From the NCBI GenBank assembly GCA_020698575.1, contig CM036242.1, positions 17,465,124 through 17,529,123 on the forward strand: a DNA stretch of 64,000 bases, written 5' to 3'. Shown one piece after another: positions 1 to 11,772 of this stretch; within the stretch, counting starts at the first letter, position 1, and each line of letters opens with the position of its first letter. A model generated the notes under the pieces. It worked only from the letters and a program-made list of their open reading frames with translations. It had not been told where the DNA came from and did not search any database. The DNA is from Bostrychus sinensis. Lineage: Eukaryota; Chordata; Actinopteri; Gobiiformes; Eleotridae. The position numbers and the translations under genes were made by a program.

Positions 1-30
1 TATACCTCCTTTCTGTGTCTCCATCCACAG

Positions 31-151
31 AAGAATGCAAATGACCTCTCATGTTTAACTGGGGCCTGCTGGTTTGCCTCTGTTATTGCTCAGTGTGGCC
101 TTCAGGATCACTCTCAGGCCTGGACATATTCAGATGACAGCACAATGTACG
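31..151 (+). CDS. Candidate internal exon, gene unknown
   Basis: A pyrimidine-rich tract ending in ccatccacag precedes position 31, and a consensus donor (G|gtaagt) follows position 151, giving a 121-nt exon candidate. Only one of the three frames is open throughout; it reads about 40 residues with four cysteines and three tryptophans. I do not recognise the protein. The length is 3n+1, so the exon would end in a split codon. It lies 7 kb upstream of the CpG-rich promoter on the same strand, so it could be the end of an upstream gene, an alternative 5' exon of the chst8-like gene, or chance. The splice sites are the main evidence. Confidence 0.3.
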
Positions 152-951
152 GTAAGTGTCATGATACAATACACATCAAAAAATCACAATACTATAACAA
201 GATGATATTTCATGTTTTTTTTTTTCAGTATAATTTTAGATAACCTTACATGTATACTAGTACAACAGTACCTGCACACATTTTTATGAATTATTTTTTT
301 TAATATATATAATCAAAACAGTGAGTACTGCAGCTGCATCTCACAAACAAGCTGCCTTCTTTCTGGGTATTGAATGAAATATAAAATATATTTTCACAAA
401 ATTCATACAGATACTTAATATTGATATAGTATTGATATTTCCTTATCACGCTGATAATTTGATTATAGATTTATGAGCAATTGAAACTTTGAAGTGGCTA
501 CTGAACACATAATAATAAGGTGGAAAATGTCACCTGTAGCAGAATACACAGCGCCTTGTCTTCAAGTCATTTACAAACTTTATCCCTCCCACTCACAGTA
601 CACCTGCACAACAAAAGGTAGCTTCATGGTTATCTCTCCTCCTTTGCTTCCCACATCCCAGCAGATCCAAATTACTTCAGTGTTGTATGCTGCTAAAATG
701 CTTCCTTGTATAAATTTCCAAAAAGGTGTAGTGGTCATAGAGAAGGCTTATTAAATGTGTGAAAATGTCCTGGTAAGATACTCAGCAGCCTAACTGTTGC
801 TTATTGGTGTTGGCAAACGTTGTGCAATCTGACAGAGAGGCCTATTTTTACAGGTGGTAATTGCTTTGTAAAGTCAAGAATTGTTACTTTATTACATCAC
901 TCGAGTAGTAAAAGCAGTCTAGTCAATTATAAGCTGGTAAAATTTAATGTA

Positions 952-1020
952 AAGCCACAGAGGGCCACAAGCCAGCGTTTTTATGGTGTGGGTCCCAAGC
1001 CTAGATAAATGACAAGGAAA
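952..1020 (+). repeat. RTE-type LINE 3'-end fragment
   Basis: The segment carries the pattern 'gccacaagcc...gtgggtcccaagcctagataaatg', also seen at 9455 and 43774 in this window. In fish this pattern is familiar from the 3' ends of RTE-like LINEs and of SINEs that borrow their tails. The class is recalled, not searched; the similarity between the three copies is directly visible. Confidence 0.4.
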
Positions 1021-1126
1021 GCCATTATAACAAATTAATATACAAATCACTGCAAGACAGAAAAATACAAACTTTGGGGATGTGGCTGGCTACAGAAAAA
1101 CTTATTACTCCTATAGCAGCAGTCTC

Positions 1127-1149
1127 TTTTTTTTTTTTTTTTTTTTTTT
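1127..1149. repeat. T homopolymer, 23 bp
   Basis: An uninterrupted run of T. It could be the reverse-strand A tail of an old retroposon, but no element body was recognised beside it. Confidence 0.9.
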
Positions 1150-1771
1150 GTAAAAACTGCAATATCAGCACTTTGGAGTAATCTCTAAGTAAATGACCAT
1201 ATACTGTAACTATGACAATAAACACAAAAAAATATTGTCAGCAATGAAAAGATACTTTCACAGTATGCTGTGTCAGTGCACTCTGAACAACTGGAGCACT
1301 AAGGCACAACTTGATGTCTATGTGGCTCCATGGGGAGATTTGAAAGGCTGGAATGGTTTTGTTTAGGTCAGGTCGGACATGTGCTTTGAGCCCCCAGAGT
1401 ACATTAGAAAGAGCTGAAATAATGCTGTCAGACCGAGCTGGGAGTTGACTCCAGGGCCACGGCTGCCCTTTAGTGCTTTTAACGTGACCCATAGATCCTG
1501 TGGGTTCATTAGGCAAGAGTGTGGCTTGTGTCTGGAGCTACTCTGCAACTCTCTGTGACACGGGGAGTATGTCCTTGACCAAAGACGTGAACCTTTAAGG
1601 GCACTTTGTCCAGAAACTTTTTATATGGAAACTAAATAATGCTAATGGGATTCTGAACAAAACACATACAAGCTCTGGAAACTGCTACAGGATGTTCAGT
1701 TTCTCAAGTTTTATCTTTTATAAGTGCAATATTGTGAGCTCAGTACTTTGCCTTGTTTCCTGTGACAATAA

Positions 1772-2034
1772 TGGGGCAAGAGTAGCTCAGGAAGTGTCAC
1801 CCACTAACCAGAAGGTTGGCCGTTCTATTCCTGCAACCAGTAATGCATACTGCTGTTGTGTCCATGGGCAAGACACTTCATCCATCTTGCTTGGGGTATA
1901 AATTTGGGATTGTGTGTTTGGTGATTGGAGACTGTGCAGTATGATTGTGGAGTGAATGAATATAGGACTAATGTAAAGCTCTTTGAGAAGCTTAGGCTTG
2001 GAAAGCACAATATAAATCTAATGCATTATTAATA
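1772..2034 (+). mobile_element. tRNA-derived SINE, diverged copy
   Basis: The copy begins with a tRNA-like head (agtagctcag...aaccagaaggttggccgttc), where the B-box-like stretch is decayed. It continues with the family body 'gggcaagacacttca' and ends in the tail 'gtaaagctctttgag...aatataaatctaatgcattatt'. The same modules in the same order occur at 29273, 57207 and, reversed, at 33850. The changes in the A and B boxes suggest an old, inactive copy. Confidence 0.75.
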
Positions 2035-2653
2035 TTGCTCCTAATTCCCAAATAAAACTATTGTTCTTGTGCAAAGGACATTAACAAACTAATGGTTGTC
2101 AAATTAAGAGAGTGGCTGATTTAAAAATAAATTGCAGTGGTCTCTTATTATTGTTTCAGAGCTGTAGATGTTAGGTACAGTACAAACAAATATTCTCTCC
2201 TAGCCTTTTTTTGTATCCATTGTTTTATTCTATTTTGGGCCAAATCCCACACCAGTGCATCAGTGTTCCAATAATCAGAGAGATTCAGATGATGGCGAGG
2301 TAAAGCGGTGATATGCAGAGGCTGACGCTTGGTGCAGTGCAGAATGAAAAGCACGATTTTTGGCTTCGAGCATGTGTTGCTTTCGAGCTGCTTCCAACTT
2401 CAAATCCACTGGGGATACACCAGGTCTGTTGGCACTATAGGCAGAACCACACAGCTTTAGACACATATACTGTTATGACTTTCTAAACCACTACCTTTCA
2501 TGATCATAAAGCTATCTTAAACATATCATTACATGGTGTTAGACTATTTAATAAAACCCTCAAGTTATTCTAAGCTATTTGTCTGTGTCTCCACCAACCA
2601 CTATAAGACCACAGTAGAGATATCACGACATTTCAGAGAGAAAAATGCACTCA

Positions 2654-2760
2654 CAGACAAGTTGTTGATGAATACTGAATGGTCCTATCAATTATAAATG
2701 CTTTTACCACAACATTATATATGTTATGCAAACCTCTTCACAGCATCCTTGTCAGTGCTG
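2654..2760 (+). repeat. Upstream copy of a local duplication (partner near 3067)
   Basis: The segment around 'gatgaatactgaatggtcctatcaattataaatgc' aligns with a segment about 413 bp downstream, roughly three bases in four identical by eye, including the 14-mer tatcaattataaat. The match extends weakly to the left. It may be an old tandem duplication or two copies of an unrecognised repeat. Confidence 0.55.
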
Positions 2761-3004
2761 AGTATAGGATGTGGCTAAAGAGTATGCTTTTCATGGCTTT
2801 GAGACCAATCACTTATTGTGAAGAAAGATAAATGGCCTAACATTGTGGAATTGATTCCTTAACAAGCCATTGGTCCAAAATGTCATGGGCCCATAATATC
2901 TGATCCAAACAAAAAAATAATTTGACGAAGATAAATATATTTACTGTATTAAGAAATTCACTGGAACCATAAACTCATTATTGCAAACTCATATGATTAT
3001 TCAG

Positions 3005-3166
3005 TATTTTGATGCCAAGCAAATATCATGGCATAGTTCCAGATATAAGAATGCCCAGTGTACTCAAGGACAAGCTGGTGATGAATATTGTATGGCACTA
3101 TCAATTATAAATACTGTTACCACAACATCATATGCTCTATGTAATCCTTCCTATAGACCAATTCAG
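3005..3166 (+). other. Exon-like open segment, 54 codons
   Basis: Position 3005 follows an AG, and position 3166 is followed by gtaagt, a consensus donor. The 162 nt between are exactly 54 open codons. The product is unrecognised. The polypyrimidine tract before the AG is weak. The segment overlaps a duplicated unit whose partner (2654..2760) has stops in the corresponding frame, which argues against a conserved exon. Its phase does not join cleanly to the candidate exon at 31..151. Confidence 0.15.
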
Positions 3167-6100
3167 GTAAGTGAGTGGTTTAAGTATTTGTACATTGCAA
3201 ACTAGTTCTACATTTGTGTACAACTAACAAAATGGTCTCATTTTGACATTTATGTATACTGTATGTTTAGATACACAAGGGCACAGGGGCACATGAGCAG
3301 GTAAAGTGATGGTGAGGAAATAGGCCATATGAAACCACATTATCAATCATTACACAGATAGAGATGGAGCCAGTGAACTGCAGTGCTCCTCTAATTCAGT
3401 GTGAAAGTTATCCATCACTCATCCACATTCTCTGTCCAAATTATCTAAGGATAGAAAATCTTGTGCCAAACTAGAAGAGGTAGAAAAAGTACTCATGAAA
3501 AAAGTGCAAAAAGTAAAAGGTACTCAGTAAAAATAAAAAGTATTGAATGTAAACCACTACTATACTACAGCTGTCCCCAAACCTACCTCAAACCCAGGAC
3601 TTTCTGATTGCAAGCTTGGTGTACTACCCACCCAAGATTTAAAAACATTTGTACTTATTTAGAAACTTAACTGTTAACTAATACTTTAATAAAAAACAAC
3701 TATTGCTTTGGTATAGTTATTATCACAGTTCTTATCAACTGCATGATCAAACTGTAATGGATATGTTATGAATACTGATTTTCACATCTTGGTTGTGTTT
3801 ATTTGTAAACATGTTCAGTAATTGTTTTTGTGTAAGCCTGTGCACATGCATAACTTCATGAGGAAACACAGCCAACAAATAAACACCTTCATTACAAGAA
3901 AGATGTCCCGGGCTGAGAGGCAACCAGAAATCAATATTTAATGTTCATTTTCTACCTGTCTCCTCCTGAACTATGGCAAATTGGTGTGTGCATGGCTGAC
4001 GGGAGCAGGCACATACTGCAGTCAAATATATGAGTGTCCGACAAGTGGAGTCACAACTCATCACTTTACACCTCTCTGCCAGACGCAGGTCATCGTGTGC
4101 TCCTGACACAACATGAATCCTCCTTACCCAAATAACAACATCCACAACCACGAAGACCCATAGAGACACTGTAGACTGAGAGCCAATGAGAGCCATTTTT
4201 GACTAATGGTTTGGAATATTAGAGATCAGTCATAGCTGCCCCTGAGATGTTGTATATGTAACTGGGTCTCTCTTTTGTTCACTCCCTCACTGACCAAAGA
4301 AGAACCACAACATCAACATCAATGATAATTTCTTACTAAGCATGCATTTGGGGCAAAAATGTGCCAATATAGAATTGGAGACTTCAGACAGATCACTGAG
4401 GTCCAATACTTGCCTGCAAATTCAAGTGAAAATCTTGCATATTAATATAAATTGGTCTACATGTCTTGTCAACATAAATTTAAAGGGTGGCGATAAATAC
4501 AAAGAAAGTGTCTGCTCCAGTGTTGGCAAGACTTACTGCTTACACAGTGAAATAGACCAAAAATGAAAAACATCAGTGCAGTCACATGAGGTTTAACAAG
4601 GTGGAGATGAAGGATGGCATGGTTTGCGTGACTAAAAATAGTTTGTAAGTCTTGTTTTGGTATTTTTAAATGGCATTTTGATCTACTTTTACTAACTTTC
4701 TTTTGATTAGCATCTTCACCAGAAGTCAGGATGGTGTATTTAGTTTGATATCTGAATTTGCTGGAGGTAAATATAATTTCAGGGTTTATATTTTCATTAT
4801 TTTCCAAATAAATGTTTAAGCAATTTTGCATATTCTGCCTCCTATTAGGTTAACAAAACAATCACAGAAGTGCCTGGGCAGTGACCTTGCGAGAAACTAA
4901 CTGGTTTACAATCTGTTTTTAAGTCAATACAAAACTATAAAAGGTCAAAACTCCCCACTCAGGTGGAGAAATCAGGGTTTACTCTGGCCAGTGTTAATCA
5001 GTTAACCAATGTTCATGGCCATTTATCATGGTGCATCTGGGCCAAAGGGTTCGGGTGAGTCTCTTATTAGTCTGAGGAATACTGTGTAAGACTGGATAAT
5101 TGGATATTGAGGTGCAATTACAAAAAGTCATGTCAGATTTGGGGTTTACTAAACTGCACATTTATTTATGTATTGCAAATATGAATCACCAAGTGACCAG
5201 GTGTACACGATAGCTCTGCAATTCACTATCATTACAATTATATATACAACTACCCCTCCTCAGGCCCTAAGTGAGATCGCAAAGGCTTCAGCCCACACAA
5301 ACCTTATTGTCAAATTATTGCAAATGACCCTAAAAGGTTTAAGAAAGATTTCATGGCAGTAAACAGAGTGTGTTGTTATAATTGGGGAGTGCTAGCTCTA
5401 GGCAAAGTTTGGACAGCCACACTATTGATTATGAGCAGCAGCAGATGTCAGAGTTGGATGAGCGATGAGCAGTGAGAGGATCAAACTGATGAGGGAGCCA
5501 TCGGGGAGTTGTTTGTCTTTTGGCCAGAGACTCACAACCTTCAAAATACATCAGAGTCTGGCTGTCTAACAGGAGACGTCTTCATTAGGAGATCTCATTT
5601 ATAATCACCATGTTTTTATATAAAATTGTTGTTGCGACTTGTTGATGAAATTCCTCAGAACATTTTACGTTTTCATTAGGACAAAAAACAAAAACAGATG
5701 TATAGGTTATTGTTGGTTTCAAATAACATGGTTTAATAAACAATACTGACTATATCCTATCATTTCTGCAGCGCAAGTTGCTAAAACATGTGTCTACAGG
5801 CTTTTGAGATTCTTTAGCCCTGTGTGGTGTACATGAGTGACCTTCAGTGTGTCCTGACAGACATGCTAATGAATGCGTTCACTTTAATATATGTGCATGA
5901 AGCTATAATAATCACAAGAAGCATAAGTTGAAGCATAAGTTTGCAAACGTGTCAGAAATATTTATATCTCCGGTGGTTAGCCAAACTCTTCAAAGATAAT
6001 TATTATAAAGAGATCATTTTTATAATTTTATTTGTTTGGCTCACAACATAATACTACATACAATACAAGAGCTTCTTTCTGAATAACATGAACATTACCA

Positions 6101-7426
6101 TTGAGTCGTCTTTGTCACACTAGTCATTGTAAAATATGCAATCCTGGTGATTTTTTAGCACATTTTTGTTGGGTTTGCTGATGCCTCGTGCAGGGAGGTC
6201 CCAGCAGAGACACACTGCAGCTGCCGAGTTGCTGTCTCTTAGATCTTTAGGACTTGGGCAATGTTTTGCCCCACTTACATGCACCAGCTCCAAGACTTAT
6301 GAAGGCTGAACAAAATGTGGCCTGTGCAGTGGAGGACAGAGCAAAGGCTTCATGTAGGTTCTTGGACTTCCACCCAAAGTCCCCGCAGCTGGAGAGTTTT
6401 CTTTGCTGTATGACACCAGCAGAGGGGGGTGTGCTCACTTCAGGCACAGCAGGGCTGCCCTTGGCACAAGCCTTTGATGCTTCTGACAGCCACACCCTCA
6501 AACATGAGCTACTTACAATATACAGATTTGCTCTCACCGTATCAACAATAAAATAAAGTGAGTAATACTTAACCAAATAAACTGCATTTTGATGATTAGT
6601 TAGTTCTTGCCAATTGAATTGCAGTGTGCCAAAAAGTCTCTCTGATCCACTGTATTGCTGCAAAACAAAAACATATCTGTGAACACAGCTAATTATAATT
6701 GTGCTAAATAAAGGTTTCTTCTTATTCTGACAGTCTCATTTAGACTGGGTGAGAAACTTGCAATTTAAATCAGCTCTCACCAGGACGTTCCCATGGGCTC
6801 CAAATTTAGGTTTTATTTGTATAACCAGAGCTGTCACTTAGGAAACAACACTGGAAAACAACTTTCTTGAATAGATTTTGTCCTGCACAGTTCTAATATT
6901 TAGGCTATTTAATGAGATAGAGGGAAAAGCAGGTTAGACTAAGCCTTTTGGAGGGCTTTATGGAATACTTAGAGATGAATTATGCACATCCACCAGCTTT
7001 TGATATCCACCCCACAGGGCTTTTTCTCTTTTCATTAAAGCCCTAATTTCTCTTCCAACTTTGCATCTTTTTTTCACAAAAAAATGACTGGGCAAAAATC
7101 CCTTAGTTCAAATCAGCTCAGGATTAAATAGCTTCTTGTGCATGTTTTTTTTTTTTTTTTTAAATTATGCAGTTGTTTATTGTAAGCTGACACATGCCTT
7201 TGTTGCACATTGAATTGAGAATCATACATTAACCATACAATTCATTTAGTTGGATATCCCATGGAGACCTCAAATCTTGCCACTTTGCCCTAAACACAGT
7301 CTGTTATATTGGCTACTGTGGGCACAATAACTCAATAAATACTCGTACATAAAAATAGTTCCAAGTAATAATTAGGGGGGCTTATCCATATTAGAAGAAT
7401 GACTTAATGAAGTGAGCGCAAAGACA
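3167..7426. other. Region upstream of the CpG promoter, no gene recognised
   Basis: Four kilobases of mostly AT-rich DNA without a supported gene. A minus-strand open frame at 3945-4196 has a hydrophobic start and spaced cysteines (see findings). A less AT-rich segment at 6180-6520 carries overlapping frames on both strands but no family signature. A T run lies near 7146-7161. Distal promoter elements for the gene starting near 7.7 kb could be here but cannot be identified by eye. Confidence 0.5.
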
Positions 7427-7689
7427 CTCCTCCTGCTCGCCAGTAGATGCGCGAGAGGAAGCTCCCAGTCCCATCTTTATCAGCATCCGTATCACAGCAG
7501 AGCACAAAGACAGCGCTGCGTACGGACACGTGCTTCTCAGGCGGGATACAGCCTTTTCAGAGTGCGTGCTGCTGCAGCCCTTATGCCGCGGACTCAGACA
7601 CGCGTCGCTCCATGGAGACTCTCTTGGGATGCGCAAAGATGTGATGAGTGTGAACAGCGAGGAGCCTTGTGATTGGCCGTCCGCCTCCT

Positions 7690-7932
7690 GAAAGCATCAG
7701 AAACAACGGTGCATGGTCGATCAGCTCAGCGAAGAAGCAGCGAGGTGGTCTTCTAAACTTAAAACAGCAGGCGTGCTCCTATTCCGGATGCGTTCGCGGG
7801 ATTGACTAGTTGCACGACTCGCACGTTTATTGGAGCACAAACTTGTGAAGGATTCAGTGGCAGGAGGAGGAGGAGGCAGTCTCACTTCGCCACCTGCACC
7901 AGAGCACTGCGTTATCAGAGAGCATCATCAAG
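7690..7932 (+). other. chst8: Proposed non-coding first exon of the chst8-like gene
   Basis: The 3' boundary is a strong donor, AAG|gtaagc, at 7932/7933. The 5' boundary is a guess placed just downstream of the inverted CCAAT box; the true start could lie 100 bp either way. The exon contains a purine stretch (gaggaggaggaggc) and one short upstream ORF but no long frame, as expected for a 5' leader. The next plausible acceptor attached to a convincing coding exon is at 22337. Linking the two is inference. Confidence 0.45.
7713..7805 (+). CDS. Upstream ORF in the leader exon, 30 codons
   Basis: An ATG at 7713 opens a 30-codon frame closed by TGA at 7803..7805, entirely inside the proposed first exon. 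If the leader is transcribed from upstream of 7713, this frame would precede the main ATG at 22392 and could lower its translation. The base at -3 is a G or pyrimidine-poor context of only moderate quality. No peptide family is recognised. Confidence 0.25.
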   Translation: MVDQLSEEAARWSSKLKTAGVLLFRMRSRD

Positions 7933-9454
7933 GTAAGCGAACCACCTTTGTACCGTGAGCTCGAACCAGTTCAATTTGCGTTATAGATTCATTAATGCTT
8001 AAAAAACTGGATCAAACAAACACAGAAGGGTATAGAGGGAGAACTTATCCAAGTATTGGTACAAGTATTGAGCCTTCGCTGCCCGTGGAGTTCTTTCTTT
8101 ACACTTAGGCTACTGAATGTAATGATTCAGTTGACATTTTAGTTTCATTAATAGATGCACTAAAAAGCACTGCATGGACTTCTTCACTGCTGGCAGCTAT
8201 CGGGAGTTTGTCAAACTCAGTGTGTTATAAAATGTGGCATCTGGCATTGTCTGCAGCTGCTACTTTGATTGACTGGTTGAAACTATTTTTATAAGTTGTA
8301 GGTAAAAAAAAAGAAAGAATAATGTAATGTACAGATTTTAAAGTAATGTAGGCGTCTCGTATACCTATTAGTCAATCATTATGAACTTCTTGAAGTGTTT
8401 TTATCATTAATTTTATTTTGCTCCAGACAAACTCTTGTAATAACATCAACCACATATGTTTTGTAAGAAGCCTCAGCTTTAATTAATGAACTGTTTTTAA
8501 GGGTATTATAGTGTTGTTTGTCTATTGGAATAATATGTTTCAATTGTGCTATGTGGCTACTGAACAAACAACACATTTGTATAACACTGCATAGGTGTAC
8601 TGTTCTATGAAAAACTGCCTGGATACAATAGAGGAGTACGTATGTTGTGTTAAGTTTTTTTAATTTATAAATTTATATAAATCCTCACAGCGCAGCCCTT
8701 TGGATGTTGGTTTATCATTTCAATTTACTTTTTATGTCTTTGAGCGAAACTTTGCAACTGATGAAAAGTCAGTGAACTGTTGCACAGTAGTTAACACTTG
8801 AATGAGCTTGGCGTACCTGTGGCTCTAACAGTCCATTCTGTCAGATAGCTTGAGGATAGTATTTAATATCAGTATTTTTTTATTTTTATTTTTATTTTTT
8901 TTTAGATATTTAAAAATAATATGGATGGATTAAAATGCTGATATATTTCTCCTTTGTTTTTCATCCCAGCTTTCCTGTATTCTTTTTATAGTATATTGTA
9001 ATGTGTGGGCGTGTTCATCAAATGCACAGCCCACTCATACCAAAGATAATATGATAGAATGTCTATCATCTTTATATTTTTCTGCTAATAAGTGTGAATT
9101 TTAGTCCAAATAAAGCAAACTGTTAGAAGATATTGAAAAGTGCTGCATTCTAAGTTGGTTTATTCAATTAGCTGGTTGTGCTGAGCGTGGGAGTCATCAA
9201 AGAAGGAACAAGGTCTGAAAGAAGCTTGAGGCTTATGGTGTTCAGTTAAGATTAGAATAGAGTGATTTACAGTATACAATTTAGGGCATTACAGAAAATT
9301 TAAATATAGGAATATTTTTGATTGATGGATTCTAACTTGGAATCCAGTGGTAGAGCATTTCTAGAAACTAAAAGCTGGTCCCACAAAAGTGCACGTCAAT
9401 TACCTTGTTTAATCATTACGTAATATTATATAATATTCTTTTTTATGAGATAAT

Positions 9455-9550
9455 CCAGCCACAAAGGGTCACAAGCCCACAAGTGCAGGTCTGAATAAAA
9501 GGAGGGTTGCGCCAGGAAGAGCATTCAGCATAAAAACCTATGGCAAATAT
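9455..9550 (+). repeat. RTE-type LINE 3'-end fragment
   Basis: It contains 'gccacaaagggtcacaagcc', then 'gggttgcgccaggaagagc' and 'attcagcataaaaacctatg'. The order matches the copy at 43774..43879. The signature resembles the 3' terminus of fish RTE-clade LINEs. No reverse-transcriptase code is attached, so this is a 5'-truncated copy or a SINE tail. Confidence 0.5.
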
Positions 9551-9639
9551 TAATAACAAATGAATAATTATGCAAGAATTTGTATAGCTAAAATGCTAAA
9601 TAAATTGCCCTTATATGTCAATGATGTAAAGACAGGCTT

Positions 9640-9955
9640 TAATCAATTACCCACCCCTCCTCCAGTGTCCGGGCAAGCTGGGAAGCACAGGTGTCATCAA
9701 AGCAGACTGGGGCCCCTTTGAGGTGGGAGATGCAGGCTTCAATGACTTCACTCAGTTGGGTCAGTAGACACACAGCACAGCTTTTGACGCATACAAATTG
9801 TGCTAGAAGACGTTGCGTCGGTCCTGGGAGGCTGAGCAGGCTGGCACAGCACCAGCAGAGTGGGGACATTGCACTCCAGATGGCCCGGAGAGGCCAGAGG
9901 AAGAGAGCTGTCCAAGCCCAGCTGGGAGTCAGGGGAAGCTGGACCGTACTGCTTG
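9640..9955 (-). other. Coding-like island of unknown identity
   Basis: The base composition rises well above the flanks. On the minus strand a frame covering 9639-9840 reads smoothly to a stop at 9639 (region SEVIEACISHLKG). A second minus frame covers about 9940-9780 after an acceptor-like ctgactcccag, with a frame change needed near 9800. On the + strand, 9666..9767 is also open as 33 codons after a good acceptor (cccctcctccag). No protein family was recognised. It may be a decayed exon or retrocopy on the minus strand, a short terminal exon on +, or chance in a GC-richer patch. Confidence 0.25.
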
Positions 9956-10234
9956 TGATAGTGGGACTAAATAAATGGTACTGTTTGAGTTTGCATGCAC
10001 GGAAGCGGTGGTCGTTGATAGTGTGGGAGGTTAGGAAACCAAGGGGAGATAAAAGAGTATGTATACATCTATATATGTGTCTATTGGGTTCTGTGCTGAA
10101 GGAATGACAGCGAGGCAGGAAGTGAAAATGAGAGCGAGATAGAAAGGAGCCTGTGAGCCTTTGTGTGGGAGGTAGAAGAAATAGAAAAGTATGTGTGTCT
10201 ACAGTAGTGTACGTGTTAGCAGAAAAATACACTA

Positions 10235-10741
10235 ATCAGGTATAATATTATGGCCATGTGCCTAATATTGGTGGCCTTATGTGTTATGATCACTTGCCTC
10301 ATATTAAGCCTATTACATAATAGACTATGATGCAGTGTGTATTCTGTCACCTTTCTAATGCTACCAACTAAAATGTCTTCATCAGTTTGAGCTACAGTAG
10401 CTTGTCTGTTTTATTGGACTACACAGGCCAACCATTCGCTCCACATGTGCATCACTTGTCACAGGTTCACCACTGTCCCTTTCTTTGACCACTTTTGATA
10501 AATATGAACCACTGCAGAACACCCCACAAGAGCTGCAGTTTTGGACATGTTCTGACCCAGATGTCAAGCCATCACAGTTTGGTCTTAGTCAAACTCGCTC
10601 AAATCCTTACTTCCTGCTTTAAACCAATTCAATTTGAGGGACATGTTACTTGCTGTCTAATATATCCCACCCACTTACACTTACAGAGTTAATCTATGTT
10701 ATTCACTTCACCTGTCAGTGGCCATTATGTTATGCCTGATA
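10235..10741 (-). mobile_element. Internally deleted Tc1-like element, transposase on minus strand
   Basis: The left end 'atcaggtataatattatggc' and the inverse of the right end 'atcaggcataacataatggc' form imperfect terminal repeats, with TA at both sides (10233-10234 and 10742-10743). The minus-strand frame 10567-10382 resembles the start of a Tc1 transposase, the paired-type helix-turn-helix (around QNCSSCGVFCSGS), and stops early. The DDE catalytic part is missing, so the element is non-autonomous. Family assignment comes from recalled Tc1-like fish elements. Confidence 0.75.
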
Positions 10742-11471
10742 TAATGGGTATATAAAATAGGAATTGAAAAGGGAGGAGGGATAGGTACTAAGATAAGTGA
10801 ACAGAGTATAGGGAGTGAAGAGAAACTCTATCTGGTGATGTGGTTTTGGGAGCACTTGGTGGAAACCTTGTCTCTGTGTGAAAAGAGTGTGCACACATGA
10901 ATGGCCTTCATTACTGAACCAGAATCTCACTGCAACAGAAAGGTACAATAGAATTTAACTAACACAGAGAACATCTGCCAGATGCATGTTTAGTCATTGA
11001 CCCTAGTTTCTGACATATTCATTAATTTTATTTTTTCACTGCTACACCTTCCACCTTTTATTTTATACAATGCATTTTATCTGACAGAAAAGATTATTAT
11101 CAGATTTTATCCTATTTATCCTTATCTTTTCTTGACCGTTCCCAGCTGAGACTGTTTTTAATATATTTTTTTGTCATTCATAGCACTGTCTCCATGCTCT
11201 TGAGTGGCATATTCAAAATGCCTGTGATATGCAGGAATAAATTATTTTACAAACCTTAGGAGAAGATGGCAGTATCGACAGAAATGGCTTCAGGCTGTGC
11301 TTTAGGAACAGTCTACACAGGCTGTTTTACATATCCTCCTTTGTATACCAATATGTGAGGATGCCTTTTTTTTTAAGTATTTTATAGAATTCCTAGCCAT
11401 TTGCTCCCTCTCTTCCTAATGCATTTGATGATCCTTGCTCTTGGAGACAGACCATTACTGTGGAGTGGAAA

Positions 11472-11570
11472 TGTCTCAGGAGGTAGAGTGGACTCATTAC
11501 TAACAGGTCGGCATCATTCTGCAACACAATAGACCAGATTGTGTATCTGCACCACTGGTGAGTGGTCAAA
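11472..11570 (+). repeat. Probable tRNA-SINE remnant
   Basis: The text 'caggaggtagagtggactcattactaacaggtcgg' resembles the decayed A-box and anticodon-side region of the tRNA-derived SINEs seen elsewhere in the window. The later body and tail are not recognisable. Confidence 0.3.
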
Positions 11571-11772
11571 TGATGTTTTGGTCATTTATACCACATTACA
11601 TTGTAATGATAAAATCAAAGAGAAACCAAATCTTTTTAACTTTGTATCTTTTAAGTGTTGTTTTAGTAGAAAAGGGAAATAGCACTTTTTTTTGTTTTGT
11701 TTAGTGAGTAAAACATGTGCTCACTGAAGTATTTAGATCCACTGAATAACGTTTTAAAATTATATAGATGAC

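Larger units (their letters stand above)
152..1771. other. Non-coding stretch, mostly unrecognised
   Basis: AT-rich DNA with no convincing gene. Open frames at 494-754 and 820-1008 are short and lack splice or codon support. Recognisable pieces are a LINE-tail fragment (952..1020) and a T run (1127..1149). The slightly more GC-rich part at 1240-1570 shows no clear family. Confidence 0.5.
7427..7932 (+). promoter_or_regulatory. CpG-rich promoter region
   Basis: After kilobases of AT-rich sequence, CpG dinucleotides become frequent from about 7427 to 7932 (for example gcgcgagagg, cgctgcgtacgg, tgccgcgg, acacgcgtcgc). An inverted CCAAT box sits in gattggccgt at 7671..7680, and no clear TATA box is near. 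This is the usual look of a vertebrate CpG-island promoter. The donor AAG|gtaagc at 7932/7933 fixes the direction as +. Unlike the CpG-rich cores near 14 kb and 35 kb, no terminal repeats of a transposon surround it. Confidence 0.65.

Noticed and set aside
6247..6663. 138-codon minus frame overlapping a 100-codon + frame
   Set aside because: No motif, no conserved pattern, and mutual overlap in opposite directions; not supported as a gene.
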